DNA of 64,000 bases from Paenisporosarcina quisquiliarum_A (GCF_043641925.1 NZ_JBHZRU010000008.1:79784-143783); one strand, 5' to 3'. Shown: positions 1-9,223, counted from the stretch's first letter. The notes: generated by a model not told the origin, from the letters alone. Program-made: numbers and translations.

Positions 1-95
1 TCCTGCGGAAAAACGAAACAGGCTAGACTCACACAGGCCAGCTGTCAAAGACAGCTGAGTCGAGGAGGCTTGCGTTTCGTCCGCGGAAAGCGAAA
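1..95. repeat. Palindromic intergenic repeat (truncated by window edge)
   Basis: The segment has TCCTGCGG near its left edge and CCGCGGAAAGCG at its right end, with a short internal hairpin (GCTGTC/GACAGC). This layout is typical of dispersed, gene-free, GC-rich palindromic repeats known from Bacillaceae and Planococcaceae. Related segments lie at 6396-6523 and 46456-46570. The left end is probably cut by the window boundary. Confidence 0.6.
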
Positions 96-249
96 AAAAT
101 AACCAACCACATTTTTTAAATAAAGTGCGAAAGGTATATTTTTTCCTAACATGTATATAGAATCCATTCAACCGATCCACATTGAGCCACATTGGCGGTT
201 TTCACATTTCTTGGTAGAATAAAGAAAAAGAGTAAAGGGGGAGGCACAT

Positions 250-957
250 ATGACGTCACATCGGATTTATATAGTAGAAGATGATCGTAAAATTGCCTCG
301 CTACTTGCCGATACGTTGCGCAAATATCAGTATGAGGTAAAAACGGTTGATGACTTCGATAATATCTTAGAAGAGTTTGAAGCCTTTGATCCGCATCTCA
401 TCCTATTGGATATTAACTTACCTTCTTATGATGGCTATTATTGGTGCCGTCAGTTCCGATTAAAAACCACTTGTCCAATCATTTTTATATCTGCAAGGTC
501 TGGAGATATGGACCAAGTGTTTGCACTCGAAAATGGAGGAGACGATTTCATTACGAAACCTTTCCATTACGAAATCGTCCTAGCCAAAATAAGAAGTCAT
601 TTACGACGCACTTACGGAGAGTATGCAGCAAAACAAGAAGAACGAACTATCAAACTAGGTAAGCTTTGTTTATATTTAGAGCGAATGGAATTACATACGA
701 AAAGCCAAGAAATCCCTTTGCAAAAAAGGGAGTGTACGATTCTCGAATTATTAATGGAGCAATCGCCAAAAGTCGTCACGCGTGAACAGCTTCTCGAGGA
801 ACTTTGGGATGATCAAGCTTTTGTTGATGAGAATACGTTAAACGTTAACATGACGCGTGTAAGAAAAAAATTACAGGATTACGGTGTCACTTCTACAATT
901 GAAACGGTTCGTGGCGCAGGATATCGATTTGTATTAAGCAAAGAGGAATCATCATGA
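250..957 (+). CDS. OmpR-family response regulator, BceR-like
   Basis: Two-domain response regulator of 235 residues. The receiver domain (about 1-120) has acidic residues EDD at 10-12, a phosphoacceptor Asp at 54 (ILLDINLP) and the conserved Lys in TKPFHYE. The C-terminal half is an OmpR/PhoB winged helix ending in VRGAGYRF. It overlaps the following kinase by 4 bp (ATGA) and is followed by an ABC transporter, the standard layout of Bce/Psd/Yxd modules that sense and remove cell-wall-active peptides. The start has GGGGGAGG upstream. By family it should activate the downstream transporter genes when phosphorylated. The peptide sensed cannot be read from sequence. Confidence 0.93.
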   Translation: MTSHRIYIVEDDRKIASLLADTLRKYQYEVKTVDDFDNILEEFEAFDPHLILLDINLPSYDGYYWCRQFRLKTTCPIIFISARSGDMDQVFALENGGDDFITKPFHYEIVLAKIRSHLRRTYGEYAAKQEERTIKLGKLCLYLERMELHTKSQEIPLQKRECTILELLMEQSPKVVTREQLLEELWDDQAFVDENTLNVNMTRVRKKLQDYGVTSTIETVRGAGYRFVLSKEESS

Positions 958-2006
958 ATATTCGACTGTTTATGAAGGAGCATATGGCTTATGTGCTATT
1001 TCAATTTATTTTAGTGCTATTTATCATGTCGCTGTATTGGTTAGATGGATTTCGAAATATTGATACAGCGATTTATTCAGTTGTCATTAGCACCATGCTA
1101 ATTTTGTCTTTCTTAGTAGGTCGATATGTGAAGAGATATTCTTTTTACCAAAAGATATTGTCGCAACCGATTGAAATGGAAGCGGCATTGCAACATAATG
1201 CGAAATCTCCTGAACAAGAACAAGTTGAAATTTTTAGTCAAAGCCTCTATCGACTTTATCAAAATGAAGTTCAAGCTCTCTATGCGAATCAAAACAGACA
1301 TTTACAATTTATGAATCAATGGGTTCATCAAATGAAAACCCCTCTATCTGTTGCTGAGTTATTGCTACAAGAAGAAGGAGAAGTGAATAAGAAGAGCTTA
1401 CAAGAAGAAATTGATCGTCTAAAACGTGGGTTAGATTCTGTGTTAATAAATGCGCGGATCGATACATTTGAGCAGGATATGCAAGTGGAACAAGTACAGT
1501 TGAAGCAACTCGTTTCTGAAGTAGTTTCTGAACATAAACGATTATTTATTACCCATCATGTGTATCCGGTTATTACAATTGATGAAAAATATGTGATTAC
1601 AACAGATGTTAAATGGTTACGTTTTGTGTTAGGTCAATTTGTCACGAACGCAGTGAAATATACGTTTGAAGAAGGAAAAAAAGTCTTTATTGAAGCAAGT
1701 TGTCAAAATGGATATGTCTTATTAGCCGTTAGAGATGAAGGGATTGGCATTCCTAGTGCGGACTTACCTAGAGTCACGAAAGCCTTTTTCACGGGCGAGA
1801 ATGGTCGTAAAACGGGTGAAAGCACGGGTATGGGTTTGTACTTAGCGAAAGAAATTTGTGAAAAGCTTGGCCATGAACTCACGATTGAATCCGAACCTAA
1901 AATAGGGACAAAGGTTTCTGTTTTATTTAAAAATCAAGACGCTGTCAAAAGAGGTGAACTAGTAGATGCCGATATTGAAAATGGAAGATGTGACGAAAGT
2001 TTATGA
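954..2006 (+). CDS. Intramembrane-sensing histidine kinase, BceS-like
   Basis: Sensor kinase of 350 residues with two N-terminal membrane helices (about 13-30 and 38-58) and almost no extracellular loop. This is the hallmark of BceS-type kinases, which read the state of their partner ABC permease rather than a ligand. The phosphorylated His is His125 in VHQMKTPLSV. The ATPase part shows an N box (FVTNAVKYTF) and G boxes (DEGIGIP and STGMGLYL). It overlaps the response regulator by 4 bp, and its 3' end overlaps the ATPase gene by 41 bp, so the module is translationally coupled. The last 15-20 residues have no family meaning and simply read through the overlap. Confidence 0.92.
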   Translation: MNIRLFMKEHMAYVLFQFILVLFIMSLYWLDGFRNIDTAIYSVVISTMLILSFLVGRYVKRYSFYQKILSQPIEMEAALQHNAKSPEQEQVEIFSQSLYRLYQNEVQALYANQNRHLQFMNQWVHQMKTPLSVAELLLQEEGEVNKKSLQEEIDRLKRGLDSVLINARIDTFEQDMQVEQVQLKQLVSEVVSEHKRLFITHHVYPVITIDEKYVITTDVKWLRFVLGQFVTNAVKYTFEEGKKVFIEASCQNGYVLLAVRDEGIGIPSADLPRVTKAFFTGENGRKTGESTGMGLYLAKEICEKLGHELTIESEPKIGTKVSVLFKNQDAVKRGELVDADIENGRCDESL

Positions 2007-2739
2007 GGGTAAAGTGACGCACCGCGCATTAAACCAATTAAGTTTTGAAGTTAACAAAGGTGAATTCGTTGCTGTGATGGGTCCATCCGGAAGTGGGAAG
2101 ACGACGTTGTTAAATATTATCTCCACCATTGATACGGCAACTTCCGGTTATGTAACGATTGATGGAATGCGTCCTGAAGAAATGACGAAAAACGAGCTGG
2201 CTCTATTTCGACGGAGACAGCTCGGATTTGTTTTTCAAGACTTTAATTTAATGCAAATGCTCACGGTTGAAGAAAATATGGTGTTGCCATTAACCCTAGA
2301 TGGACATTCAGTTGCTGAAATGCAAAAAAGGATAACCGATATTTCATCAAAATTAGACTTACAAAACATCTTAAACAAACGACCGAATGAAATTTCGGGG
2401 GGGCAAGCTCAACGTACGGCTATAGGCCGTGCTCTTATTCATCAACCTGCATTCATTTTAGCAGATGAACCAACAGGGAATTTAGATTCAAAAGCTTCGC
2501 GTGACGTGATGGAATTATTAATGAAAGTCAATCGCGAACAAAATACAACCATTTTAGTTGTCACACATGATCCGATTGCAGCAAGTTACTGCGATCGAGT
2601 GGTATTTATTAAAGATGGTGAATTTTTCAATGAGATTTATAGCGATGAACGGAGACAGACTTTTTTCCAACGCATCTTAAATGTATTATCGCTTCTTGGA
2701 GGCAATGTCCATGACCTTTCGACAATTCGCCTATCGTAA
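1966..2739 (+). CDS. ABC transporter ATP-binding protein, BceA-like
   Basis: Nucleotide-binding subunit of 257 residues. Walker A is GPSGSGKTT (39-47), the Q-loop is FVFQDFNLM, the signature is ISGGQAQR (Ile instead of the usual Leu), and Walker B runs into ADEPTGNLD, followed by the H-loop VVTHD. It belongs to the MacB/LolD-like group that energises FtsX-type permeases. The start lies inside the kinase gene with an AGAGGTG ribosome site. The 3' end overlaps the permease gene. Together with the permease it should protect against an antimicrobial peptide and relay flux to the kinase. Confidence 0.93.
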   Translation: MPILKMEDVTKVYEGKVTHRALNQLSFEVNKGEFVAVMGPSGSGKTTLLNIISTIDTATSGYVTIDGMRPEEMTKNELALFRRRQLGFVFQDFNLMQMLTVEENMVLPLTLDGHSVAEMQKRITDISSKLDLQNILNKRPNEISGGQAQRTAIGRALIHQPAFILADEPTGNLDSKASRDVMELLMKVNREQNTTILVVTHDPIAASYCDRVVFIKDGEFFNEIYSDERRQTFFQRILNVLSLLGGNVHDLSTIRLS

Positions 2740-4648
2740 TGTCATAAGGAATCGCCGAATTTACGCTGCCTTTTTCATGGCGAGTATGTTCTCAGTGATG
2801 GTGTTTTTTATGTATTCTATGCTCCTATTTCATCCACAAATGGATGAAGGCTTTTTTGGAGATTTTGCTGCTACAGGAATGATTGTGGCTGAAATTATTT
2901 TATATATTTTCACATTGTTTTTCTTGTTTTATTCCATGAGTGCGTTTTTACAAGCTCGGTCAAAAGAGTTTGGATTGTTGCTTCTTTTAGGAATGGAAAA
3001 GAAGCAGTTGAATCGTCTCGTTTTTTTAGAAACGATGCTTATTGGTGCATTTTCGGTTGCGACTGGGATTTTGTTTGGCTATGCCTTTTCAAAGTTCTTT
3101 TTCATGATAGTACGAGAAATGCTTCAGCTTCAAAGTTTACCATTATATTTATCCATTAAACCATTTACTCTAACAATCGGGGCTTTTTTAAGTCTATTTG
3201 TGATCATTGCTATGACGAGTGTTGTATTTATTCGCGAGCAACGCATTATTGAGTTAATGCGAGGGTATTTAACTTCGGATGATCGCCAAAGCTACTCCAC
3301 ATTTAAAGCGATTTTGGGCATCGTCTTACTGGTGGTTGCTTATGCTGCCGCAACATTTACTTCGACTCGTGTCGTTTTTACACTTTCAATCTTTTTACCT
3401 CCAATCGCGGCTTTAGGAACCTATTTCTTTTTTACACATACCGTGTTGTTTTTTCACCATCAAGTTCAAAAAAGGAAATCACTTTATTGGAACCGATACC
3501 GCTTAATTGCTGTTTCAGAGGGGGCAGTAAAATTACGTGAAAATGCTCGCATGTATTTCATTGTTACGATTGTATCAACAGTTGCCTTCCTATCAGTGGG
3601 AACGTTAACTTCACTGTCGTCTTATACAGGCCAATACAGAGATTTAAATCCATTAGGGCTCATTTACTCGAGTGAATTAGACAATCCTTTAGAGCGTCAG
3701 CATATTCGAATGTTAACGAATGAATTAGAAAATGAAGGATTATCTTATTCGATGGTTCCTTTTTTAATAAAGAAACAAACTTCTTCCTATACGCAATTTG
3801 AAGTGGAGATTCTGAGAGAAGCCGACGTCAATAGCTTAGCTGTTGCTCAAGGTCATCCGTTAATTAATTTAGAATCTGGAGAAGCCATGTTTATTCCATA
3901 TTCTGAAAATGCTTTAACAATCTTAGAGAACAGTAGTATCCAAACCGTATTAGAGGAAAGCAATGTGCCTATCTCAGTAAGAGGTGTTTACCCTAGGATG
4001 CTGTTTCCTTCTATGATTTTAGGGGCAAATGTTGTCGTAGTTAGTGACCAGGATTACGCGTTAATCGATGAACCACTACAAGGTCAATCGATGAATGATT
4101 CAATGTTTAATTTTTATGCATTTCACATTCCTGAATGGGAACGAACAAAATCGATTGGACTTAATCTAGATTCTCAAATGACCGAATCCATTTATCAAAA
4201 CCAATTAAATGACTTACCTTTTTTCTTTGAGAACCCAGGGTTAAACTATTCAATTATACGAGCGACGTTTTCGTTGTTATTATTCACAGGGTTGATGGTA
4301 GCTGCCGTATTGCTACTAGCAGCTGGAAGCTTTATCTATTTTAAATTGTATACAGGACTCGAAAGAGACAAAAAGCAATTTGCTGTACTAAAACGTATGG
4401 GATTGACGGATCAAGAAATGATTAATATCGTCAATCGACAGCTTATTCCACAATTTTTCTTGCCATGGGGGATTGCCATGCTTCATAGTGCATTCTCATT
4501 TCTATCCTTGCAAGTTATTTGGAGTGACTTAGCTGATGTGTCCATTCTTTTTGAGATGACACTAGTCTTAGTTGCATTTACATTCATTCAAGTCGTTTAT
4601 TATTTCTTAATCAGATGGCGTTATATAGCACATGTAAAAGCATCCTGA
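2711..4648 (+). CDS. ABC transporter permease, BceB-like (FtsX family)
   Basis: Large permease of 645 residues with about ten membrane helices and a long extracellular region between helices 7 and 8 (roughly residues 300-520), as in BceB. It opens with MTFRQFAYRNVIRNRR, a typical BceB N-terminus. The open frame extends to 2681, but TTGGAGG at about 2696-2702 sets the start at ATG 2711 (8-nt spacing); ATG 2705 would be too close. It overlaps the ATPase gene by 29 bp. The extracellular domain normally decides which peptide is bound, but specificity cannot be inferred here. A short hairpin follows the stop codon. Confidence 0.92.
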   Translation: MTFRQFAYRNVIRNRRIYAAFFMASMFSVMVFFMYSMLLFHPQMDEGFFGDFAATGMIVAEIILYIFTLFFLFYSMSAFLQARSKEFGLLLLLGMEKKQLNRLVFLETMLIGAFSVATGILFGYAFSKFFFMIVREMLQLQSLPLYLSIKPFTLTIGAFLSLFVIIAMTSVVFIREQRIIELMRGYLTSDDRQSYSTFKAILGIVLLVVAYAAATFTSTRVVFTLSIFLPPIAALGTYFFFTHTVLFFHHQVQKRKSLYWNRYRLIAVSEGAVKLRENARMYFIVTIVSTVAFLSVGTLTSLSSYTGQYRDLNPLGLIYSSELDNPLERQHIRMLTNELENEGLSYSMVPFLIKKQTSSYTQFEVEILREADVNSLAVAQGHPLINLESGEAMFIPYSENALTILENSSIQTVLEESNVPISVRGVYPRMLFPSMILGANVVVVSDQDYALIDEPLQGQSMNDSMFNFYAFHIPEWERTKSIGLNLDSQMTESIYQNQLNDLPFFFENPGLNYSIIRATFSLLLFTGLMVAAVLLLAAGSFIYFKLYTGLERDKKQFAVLKRMGLTDQEMINIVNRQLIPQFFLPWGIAMLHSAFSFLSLQVIWSDLADVSILFEMTLVLVAFTFIQVVYYFLIRWRYIAHVKAS

Positions 4649-4673
4649 GTAATCGGGATGCTTGTTGTATTGT
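4638..4673 (+). terminator. Probable terminator after the Bce-like module
   Basis: An 8-bp stem (AAGCATCC/GGATGCTT) overlaps the permease stop codon and is followed by a T-rich but interrupted tract. The efficiency is uncertain, and the T-rich tract also overlaps the lcfB -35 region. Confidence 0.5.
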
Positions 4674-4693
4674 CTGAAGATTTCTTATATAAT
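4665..4693 (+). promoter_or_regulatory. SigA-type promoter of lcfB
   Basis: TTGTAT and TATAAT are separated by 17 bp. The predicted transcription start (about 4700) lies directly before the FadR-like operator. Confidence 0.6.
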
Positions 4694-4708
4694 GAAATTA
4701 TTGAATAA

Positions 4709-4726
4709 TGAATGAGTATTCATTCA
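4709..4726. promoter_or_regulatory. FadR operator upstream of lcfB
   Basis: A palindrome with two 7-bp arms, TGAATGA and TCATTCA, around GTAT. It differs by one base from the B. subtilis FadR (YsiA) consensus TGAATGAMTANTCATTCA. It sits between the -10 box and the ribosome site, a position suited to repression that long-chain acyl-CoA would relieve. Confidence 0.85.
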
Positions 4727-4746
4727 ACAACTAAGGAGAGATACCG

Positions 4747-6300
4747 ATGAATTTAGTTCAACGTGTTAGAGAGACATCATTAGAACAACCAACTAAAACA
4801 GCCTATCACTTTATGGGTAAAGACACTTCTTATGCTGAGTTCGATCAGTCAATTGCTAGATTTGCTTCAGCTTTACGAGAATTAGGAGTAGAAAAAGGGG
4901 ATCATGTTGCTTTCTTATTAGGAAATACACCTCATTTTTTAATTTCTTTATATGCATCAATGCGTTTAGGTGCAACAGCCATTCCAATCAATCCAATTTA
5001 CACGCCTGATGAAATTTCATACATCATACATAACAGCCAACCAAAAGTAATTATTGCCTTGGATATGTTATTGCCGTTAATAGAAAAAGCATCCGGTGCA
5101 TTCCCATCAGTAAGCAATTATGTGATTTGTGAAACGATGCCAGAAACGACTGAAAAACTCGCTGGTTTACCGGAAGAACTGCGCAACAAAGTAAAATCAT
5201 TTACACAACTTGTGATGTCGTCTTCTCCAGATACACTTCCTGTTGAAGTGGCACAAAATGATACCGCTGTCATTCTTTATACTTCTGGTACTACGGGTCG
5301 TCCAAAAGGTGCCATGCTTACACATGAGAATTTATACTCAAATGCTCGCGACACTGGTGATTACTTAGGATTCACTGCTGAAGATCGTGTCCTAGCAACA
5401 TTACCTGTGTTCCATGTATTTGCGTTGACTGTAGTGGTCAATGCTCCGTTGCTAAAAGGAGCTACCATCCTATTAGTTCCACGTTTTACACCTAAAGATG
5501 TATTTGAAATGGCAAAAAATCAACAAGCAACGGTATTTGCTGGCGTACCGACGATGTACAATTTCTTGTACCAAACGCCCGACTCGGATGTATCTGACTT
5601 CTCGACAATTCGCATAGCCATCTCAGGTGGTTCATCATTACCGGTTGCATTGCTACACAACTTTGAAAATAAATTCAATGTCCGCATTTCAGAAGGGTAT
5701 GGGTTATCCGAAGCTTCACCTGTTACTTGTTTTAATCCACTGGATCGAGATCGTAAAGCTGGTTCGATTGGAACGTCTATTTCAAATGTAGAAAATCGTG
5801 TGGTTAATGAATTAGGTGATGATGTGCCAGTTGGTGAAGTGGGAGAACTGATTGTCCGCGGACCTAATGTCATGAAAGGGTATTACAACATGCCTGAAGA
5901 AACTGAAGCGACAATTCGTGGTGGATGGTTATACACAGGCGATTTAGCGAAAATGGATGAAGAAGGTTACTTCTACATCGTCGATCGTAAAAAAGATTTA
6001 GTTATTGTAGGTGGCTATAATGTGTATCCACGAGAAGTGGAAGAAGTGTTATTCGCGCATCCAGACGTGATAGAGGCTGCTGTTATTGGTATGCCTGATG
6101 CAGACTTTGGAGAAACGGTTCATGCGTATGTAGTGGTTAAAGATGCGAACTTATCAAGCGAAGATCTTCATGCGTATTGTGCAGAGCACTTAGCGAAATA
6201 CAAGATTCCTAGACAATTCGAGTTTTTAGAAGAGTTGCCAAAGAATACGACAGGAAAGATTCTTCGTCGTTCATTAAAAGACCAAGCTTTGGCTAAATAA
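4747..6300 (+). CDS. lcfB: Long-chain fatty-acid--CoA ligase LcfB
   Basis: Adenylate-forming enzyme of 517 residues that activates fatty acids to acyl-CoA using ATP and CoA, the entry step to beta-oxidation. Motifs appear in order: YTSGTTGRPKG (ATP loop, about 177-187), GYGLSEASP, YTGDLA, DRKKDLVIVGGYN (hinge) and PKNTTGKILRR with the C-terminal catalytic Lys. Length and sequence resemble B. subtilis LcfB (YhfL, 513 residues) more than LcfA. The gene stands alone with its own promoter and a FadR-type operator, so it should be induced by long-chain fatty acids. The start is ATG after AAGGAGAG. Confidence 0.92.
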   Translation: MNLVQRVRETSLEQPTKTAYHFMGKDTSYAEFDQSIARFASALRELGVEKGDHVAFLLGNTPHFLISLYASMRLGATAIPINPIYTPDEISYIIHNSQPKVIIALDMLLPLIEKASGAFPSVSNYVICETMPETTEKLAGLPEELRNKVKSFTQLVMSSSPDTLPVEVAQNDTAVILYTSGTTGRPKGAMLTHENLYSNARDTGDYLGFTAEDRVLATLPVFHVFALTVVVNAPLLKGATILLVPRFTPKDVFEMAKNQQATVFAGVPTMYNFLYQTPDSDVSDFSTIRIAISGGSSLPVALLHNFENKFNVRISEGYGLSEASPVTCFNPLDRDRKAGSIGTSISNVENRVVNELGDDVPVGEVGELIVRGPNVMKGYYNMPEETEATIRGGWLYTGDLAKMDEEGYFYIVDRKKDLVIVGGYNVYPREVEEVLFAHPDVIEAAVIGMPDADFGETVHAYVVVKDANLSSEDLHAYCAEHLAKYKIPRQFEFLEELPKNTTGKILRRSLKDQALAK

Positions 6301-6395
6301 AGAAGAAACTGCTAGACACCGTATTGGGATTTAGACAAATATAATTTAAGTGAATGTAATTGTATATTTGGTAAATGGAGTTCATTTGGAAAGAT

Positions 6396-6523
6396 GTTGA
6401 TTTCCATTTCAGCGGACGCTTTCTGGGGGGCAAGGCTTTAGCCGCTTCCTTCGCGGTTGCTCAGTCCAGGGTCTAAAGCTCTTGCTAATTCCCCCTAGAG
6501 TCGCCGCTTCCATTCCAATCAAC
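6396..6523. repeat. Dispersed palindromic repeat with terminal inverted repeats
   Basis: The ends are imperfect inverted repeats of about 22 bp (left begins GTTGATTTCCATTTC; right ends CATTCCAATCAAC). The core is much richer in GC than its surroundings and contains CTTTAGCCGC and GGGTCTAAAGC. It has no open frame. Layout and core match dispersed intergenic repeats seen in Bacillaceae and Planococcaceae genomes. Confidence 0.65.
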
Positions 6524-6674
6524 AGAAATAGGGATAATATGATTTGGATAATGTGCATTTTGGTCATATAAGAATTTATCCGACTTATAACATCAATTTA
6601 GCATTGTTCTCTTAAAGCGAAAGAAATAGCCGTAATGGGTTCACTTCTGAGTTGCGAAAACATAATACACAATG

Positions 6675-6717
6675 ACAAAGGACTACCAATTACATTGGTA
6701 GTCCTTTGTTTATTGTT
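6675..6717 (+). terminator. Very strong hairpin, probable terminator
   Basis: A perfect 16-bp stem with a 3-nt loop (arms 6675-6690 and 6694-6709) is followed by TTATTGTT. No gene directly precedes it; it lies 375 bp after lcfB. It may end a long lcfB transcript or a short non-coding RNA. Confidence 0.65.
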
Positions 6718-7214
6718 ACATCAACATTATTACTATAAATCTTCATCTTCAGCTATTTTATTGGCGACTCTATGTGGTCACATTACAATAAATGTTTTGA
6801 TGCAATTAGACCTTCTGAAATTTTTTAATGAGGTATTCAATACTTCTAAATACAACAGTATAAAGGATGTATAATCCGTTCTCTTTGTTTATTAAAAATT
6901 AAAATGTATTAAGGAATTCGTTGTAATAAATTTGTAATAATTGTAACGAAAAAAAATAAAAAAATATTCACTACCTTTCTTAAAACGAACGCAAGACCAC
7001 TTGGAAGCATTTGAAAGAGGCGAATAGGTGTATGGTTAATAAAGGGAAATAGAGGAGTTGTAACAGCTACAAAAGTCATTTAACACGATAAAAGCTGGTT
7101 ATAAGCTTCCAAAAAGTTAAGCAAATTCATGCAAATGTAACCTACTTGAAACTATGGGAACTACTATTATTAGTATGATTAAAATGTAATAGTACAAGGA
7201 AAGAAGTGGTGTAA

Positions 7215-7919
7215 TTGAAAGAGACAATTCGTAACAATGATGATTTATTACTTATGTTGGATTCACTGTTAAGAGAGCCTGTCGGTTTCTGGAACGAGTT
7301 TTATTCCAACCGCGAAAAAGGAATTCCATTCTTTGTAAACAAACCCGACGAAGCCTTAGTGAGCTATTTTAATGAAGGTATCATAAAGCCTGGAAATGTA
7401 TTGGAGTTGGGAAGTGGGCCAGGCAGGAATGCCATCTACCTTGCTGAAAAGGGTTGCCGAGTAGATGCTGTGGATTTATCAGAAGAATCGATTGAGTGGG
7501 CAAAAGAGAGAGCAAAAGAACGAGCAGTCGAAGTGAATTTCATTCACAATAACATCTTCGATATTCAGATAAAAGAAGGAACATATGACATTGTCTACGA
7601 TTCTGGCTGCTTTCACCATATAGCTCCTCATCGGAGAAGCAACTACATTGAACTTGTATTGAAAGCGTTAAGACCAGGCGGTCACTTTGCCATTACTTGT
7701 TTTGTAGAAGGGGGAGAGTTTGGAGGGTCGGATATTACGGATTGGGAAGTGTACAGACAAAGAAGTCTCAATGGTGGTTTAGGGTTTACAGAAGAAAAAC
7801 TGCGCCTCATTTTTGATAGCTTAGAGGAAATTGAAATTAGAAGAATGAAAGAAGCTAGAGAAACGGATGAAGTTTTCGGTGTATCTGCTTTATTCACAGC
7901 GTTGTTTAGAAAAAAATAA
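7215..7919 (+). CDS. Class I SAM-dependent methyltransferase
   Basis: A 234-residue Rossmann-fold methyltransferase. Motif I is LELGSGPGRNAIYLAEKG (about 69-86), followed by an acidic residue in VDAVDLS, a post-II DIVYDSGCFHHI and LRPGGHFAITCF. The substrate is not evident; the architecture (MetW/UbiE-like, small C-terminal cap) suits a small molecule. The start is TTG; AAGGAAAG lies just upstream and no better in-frame start exists. It is a single gene with its own terminator. Confidence 0.8.
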   Translation: MKETIRNNDDLLLMLDSLLREPVGFWNEFYSNREKGIPFFVNKPDEALVSYFNEGIIKPGNVLELGSGPGRNAIYLAEKGCRVDAVDLSEESIEWAKERAKERAVEVNFIHNNIFDIQIKEGTYDIVYDSGCFHHIAPHRRSNYIELVLKALRPGGHFAITCFVEGGEFGGSDITDWEVYRQRSLNGGLGFTEEKLRLIFDSLEEIEIRRMKEARETDEVFGVSALFTALFRKK

Positions 7920-7988
7920 AATGCTAAATTGAGACACGTAAATAACGATCAATAATCTTCAACAATTAACTAAATCTATTTTGAAAAA

Positions 7989-8027
7989 ACCGAGCAATCT
8001 TAATATACAAGATTGCTGAGTTTCTTC
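7989..8027 (+). terminator. Terminator after the methyltransferase gene
   Basis: GAGCAATCTT pairs with AAGATTGCT(GAG)/CTC-type arms around an AATATAC loop and is followed by TTTCTTC. The upstream A-tract could let it work on the minus strand too. Confidence 0.65.
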
Positions 8028-8089
8028 ATTTACATTTAAATATGAGACTGAGACACTCTTATGGATCTCTGTTTTTTAAAACACAAGTT

Positions 8090-8121
8090 TAAAAAAACCC
8101 ATTCCAAATCAATGGAATGGG
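8090..8121 (-). terminator. Terminator of the nadBCA operon
   Basis: On the minus strand the stem CCCATTCC/GGAATGGG is followed by seven T, a clean intrinsic terminator just after the nadA stop. Confidence 0.85.
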
Positions 8122-8128
8122 ATAAGGT

Positions 8129-9223
8129 CTAAAGCATTTTTTCCAAAGCCATTTTAGCTTCGAAAGCTGTTTTATCATCAACAGTGATTTGGTTTATTAT
8201 ACGACCTTCTACAAGCTCTTCTAACGCCCATGTTAAGTGAGGTAAATCGATTCGGTTCATTGTTAAACAAGGGCACATAAATGGATTTAATGAGACAATG
8301 TCACGGTCAGGATAAGTAGAAATCAAACGATTCACCAAGTTCATCTCTGTACCGATTGCCCATTTAGAGCCCGGCTCAGAAGCTTCGATCATATCGATAA
8401 TATATTTCGTTGAACCTGCATAATCTGATGCTTGAACAACTTCATATGTGCATTCAGGATGAACCAGGATATTACGCTCTGGTTCTTTTTCTCGTAAGTT
8501 GTCAATATGCTTTGGCAAGAAGTTCATATGAACGGAACAGTGCCCTTTCCACAAAATGACACGGACATCTTTAAGCGCGCATTGCAGCTCTAATTTTTGT
8601 TTGATTGGGTCCCAAATTGCCATTTCTTCTAGTTTAATACCTAGTTTGACTGCTGTATTTCTGCCCAAATGCTGATCGGGTAAAAACAGCATACGTCCTT
8701 TTTGAGTAAGTGCCCATTCCACCATTTCTTCCGCATTCGAGGAAGTAACTGTTGCGCCTCCATTGCGTCCAACAAATGCTTTAATGGCAGCGGTAGAGTT
8801 CACATACGTAAGGGGAATAATGGTATCGCCAAACACTTTTTGCAATTCAATCCAAGCACGTTCCGTTTGGTCGATATTCGCCATATCCGCCATCGAACAG
8901 CCAGCTCGCATATCAGGTAAAATAACGGATTGTTCGTTTAAAGTTAAAATATCTGCCGTCTCAGCCATAAAATGAACACCACAGAAAATAATATGCTCAG
9001 CAGTTTGCTTAGCTGCAATTTGCGAAAGTTGAAGGGAATCACCTGTAGCATCTGCGAACTCTATCACTTCGTCTTTTTGATAATGATGACCTAATATATA
9101 TAAACGATCTCCAAGTAAAGCTTTTGCCTTTGTTGCCCTTACGTGTAATTCTTCAGTTGTTGCTTGTAAGTAGCTTTCTGGCATGGCATCGCCAATGGTT
9201 AATTCGGATAGTAAGGATATCAT
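8129..9223 (-). CDS. nadA: Quinolinate synthase NadA
   Basis: Condenses iminoaspartate with dihydroxyacetone phosphate to quinolinate, the second step of de novo NAD synthesis, using a [4Fe-4S] cluster. The product has 364 residues. Cluster Cys candidates are Cys109 (MRAGCSMAD), the Cys in HPECTYE (about 230) and those in FMCPCL (about 320), the spacing of the Bacillus-type long NadA. GHHYQKDEV is the N-terminal substrate motif. Its start overlaps the nadC stop by 4 bp (ATGA on the minus strand). It is the last gene of nadB-nadC-nadA. The divergent nifS probably supplies sulfur for the cluster. Confidence 0.95.
   Translation of the reverse strand: MISLLSELTIGDAMPESYLQATTEELHVRATKAKALLGDRLYILGHHYQKDEVIEFADATGDSLQLSQIAAKQTAEHIIFCGVHFMAETADILTLNEQSVILPDMRAGCSMADMANIDQTERAWIELQKVFGDTIIPLTYVNSTAAIKAFVGRNGGATVTSSNAEEMVEWALTQKGRMLFLPDQHLGRNTAVKLGIKLEEMAIWDPIKQKLELQCALKDVRVILWKGHCSVHMNFLPKHIDNLREKEPERNILVHPECTYEVVQASDYAGSTKYIIDMIEASEPGSKWAIGTEMNLVNRLISTYPDRDIVSLNPFMCPCLTMNRIDLPHLTWALEELVEGRIINQITVDDKTAFEAKMALEKML

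Larger units (their letters stand above)
6301..7214. other. Long intergenic region without a convincing gene
   Basis: This 914-bp stretch holds a 128-bp palindromic repeat (6396-6523) and a strong hairpin (6675-6717). The rest is AT-rich with frequent stops in all frames. A 79-codon open frame at 6635-6874 runs straight through the hairpin and has no credible ribosome site, so I do not call it. Confidence 0.6.

Noticed and set aside
5520..5873. 117-codon minus-strand frame inside lcfB
   Set aside because: Antisense shadow of a well-conserved ligase region.
6635..6874. 79-codon open frame
   Set aside because: It runs through a perfect 16-bp terminator hairpin, has no ribosome site, and the product has no recognisable pattern.
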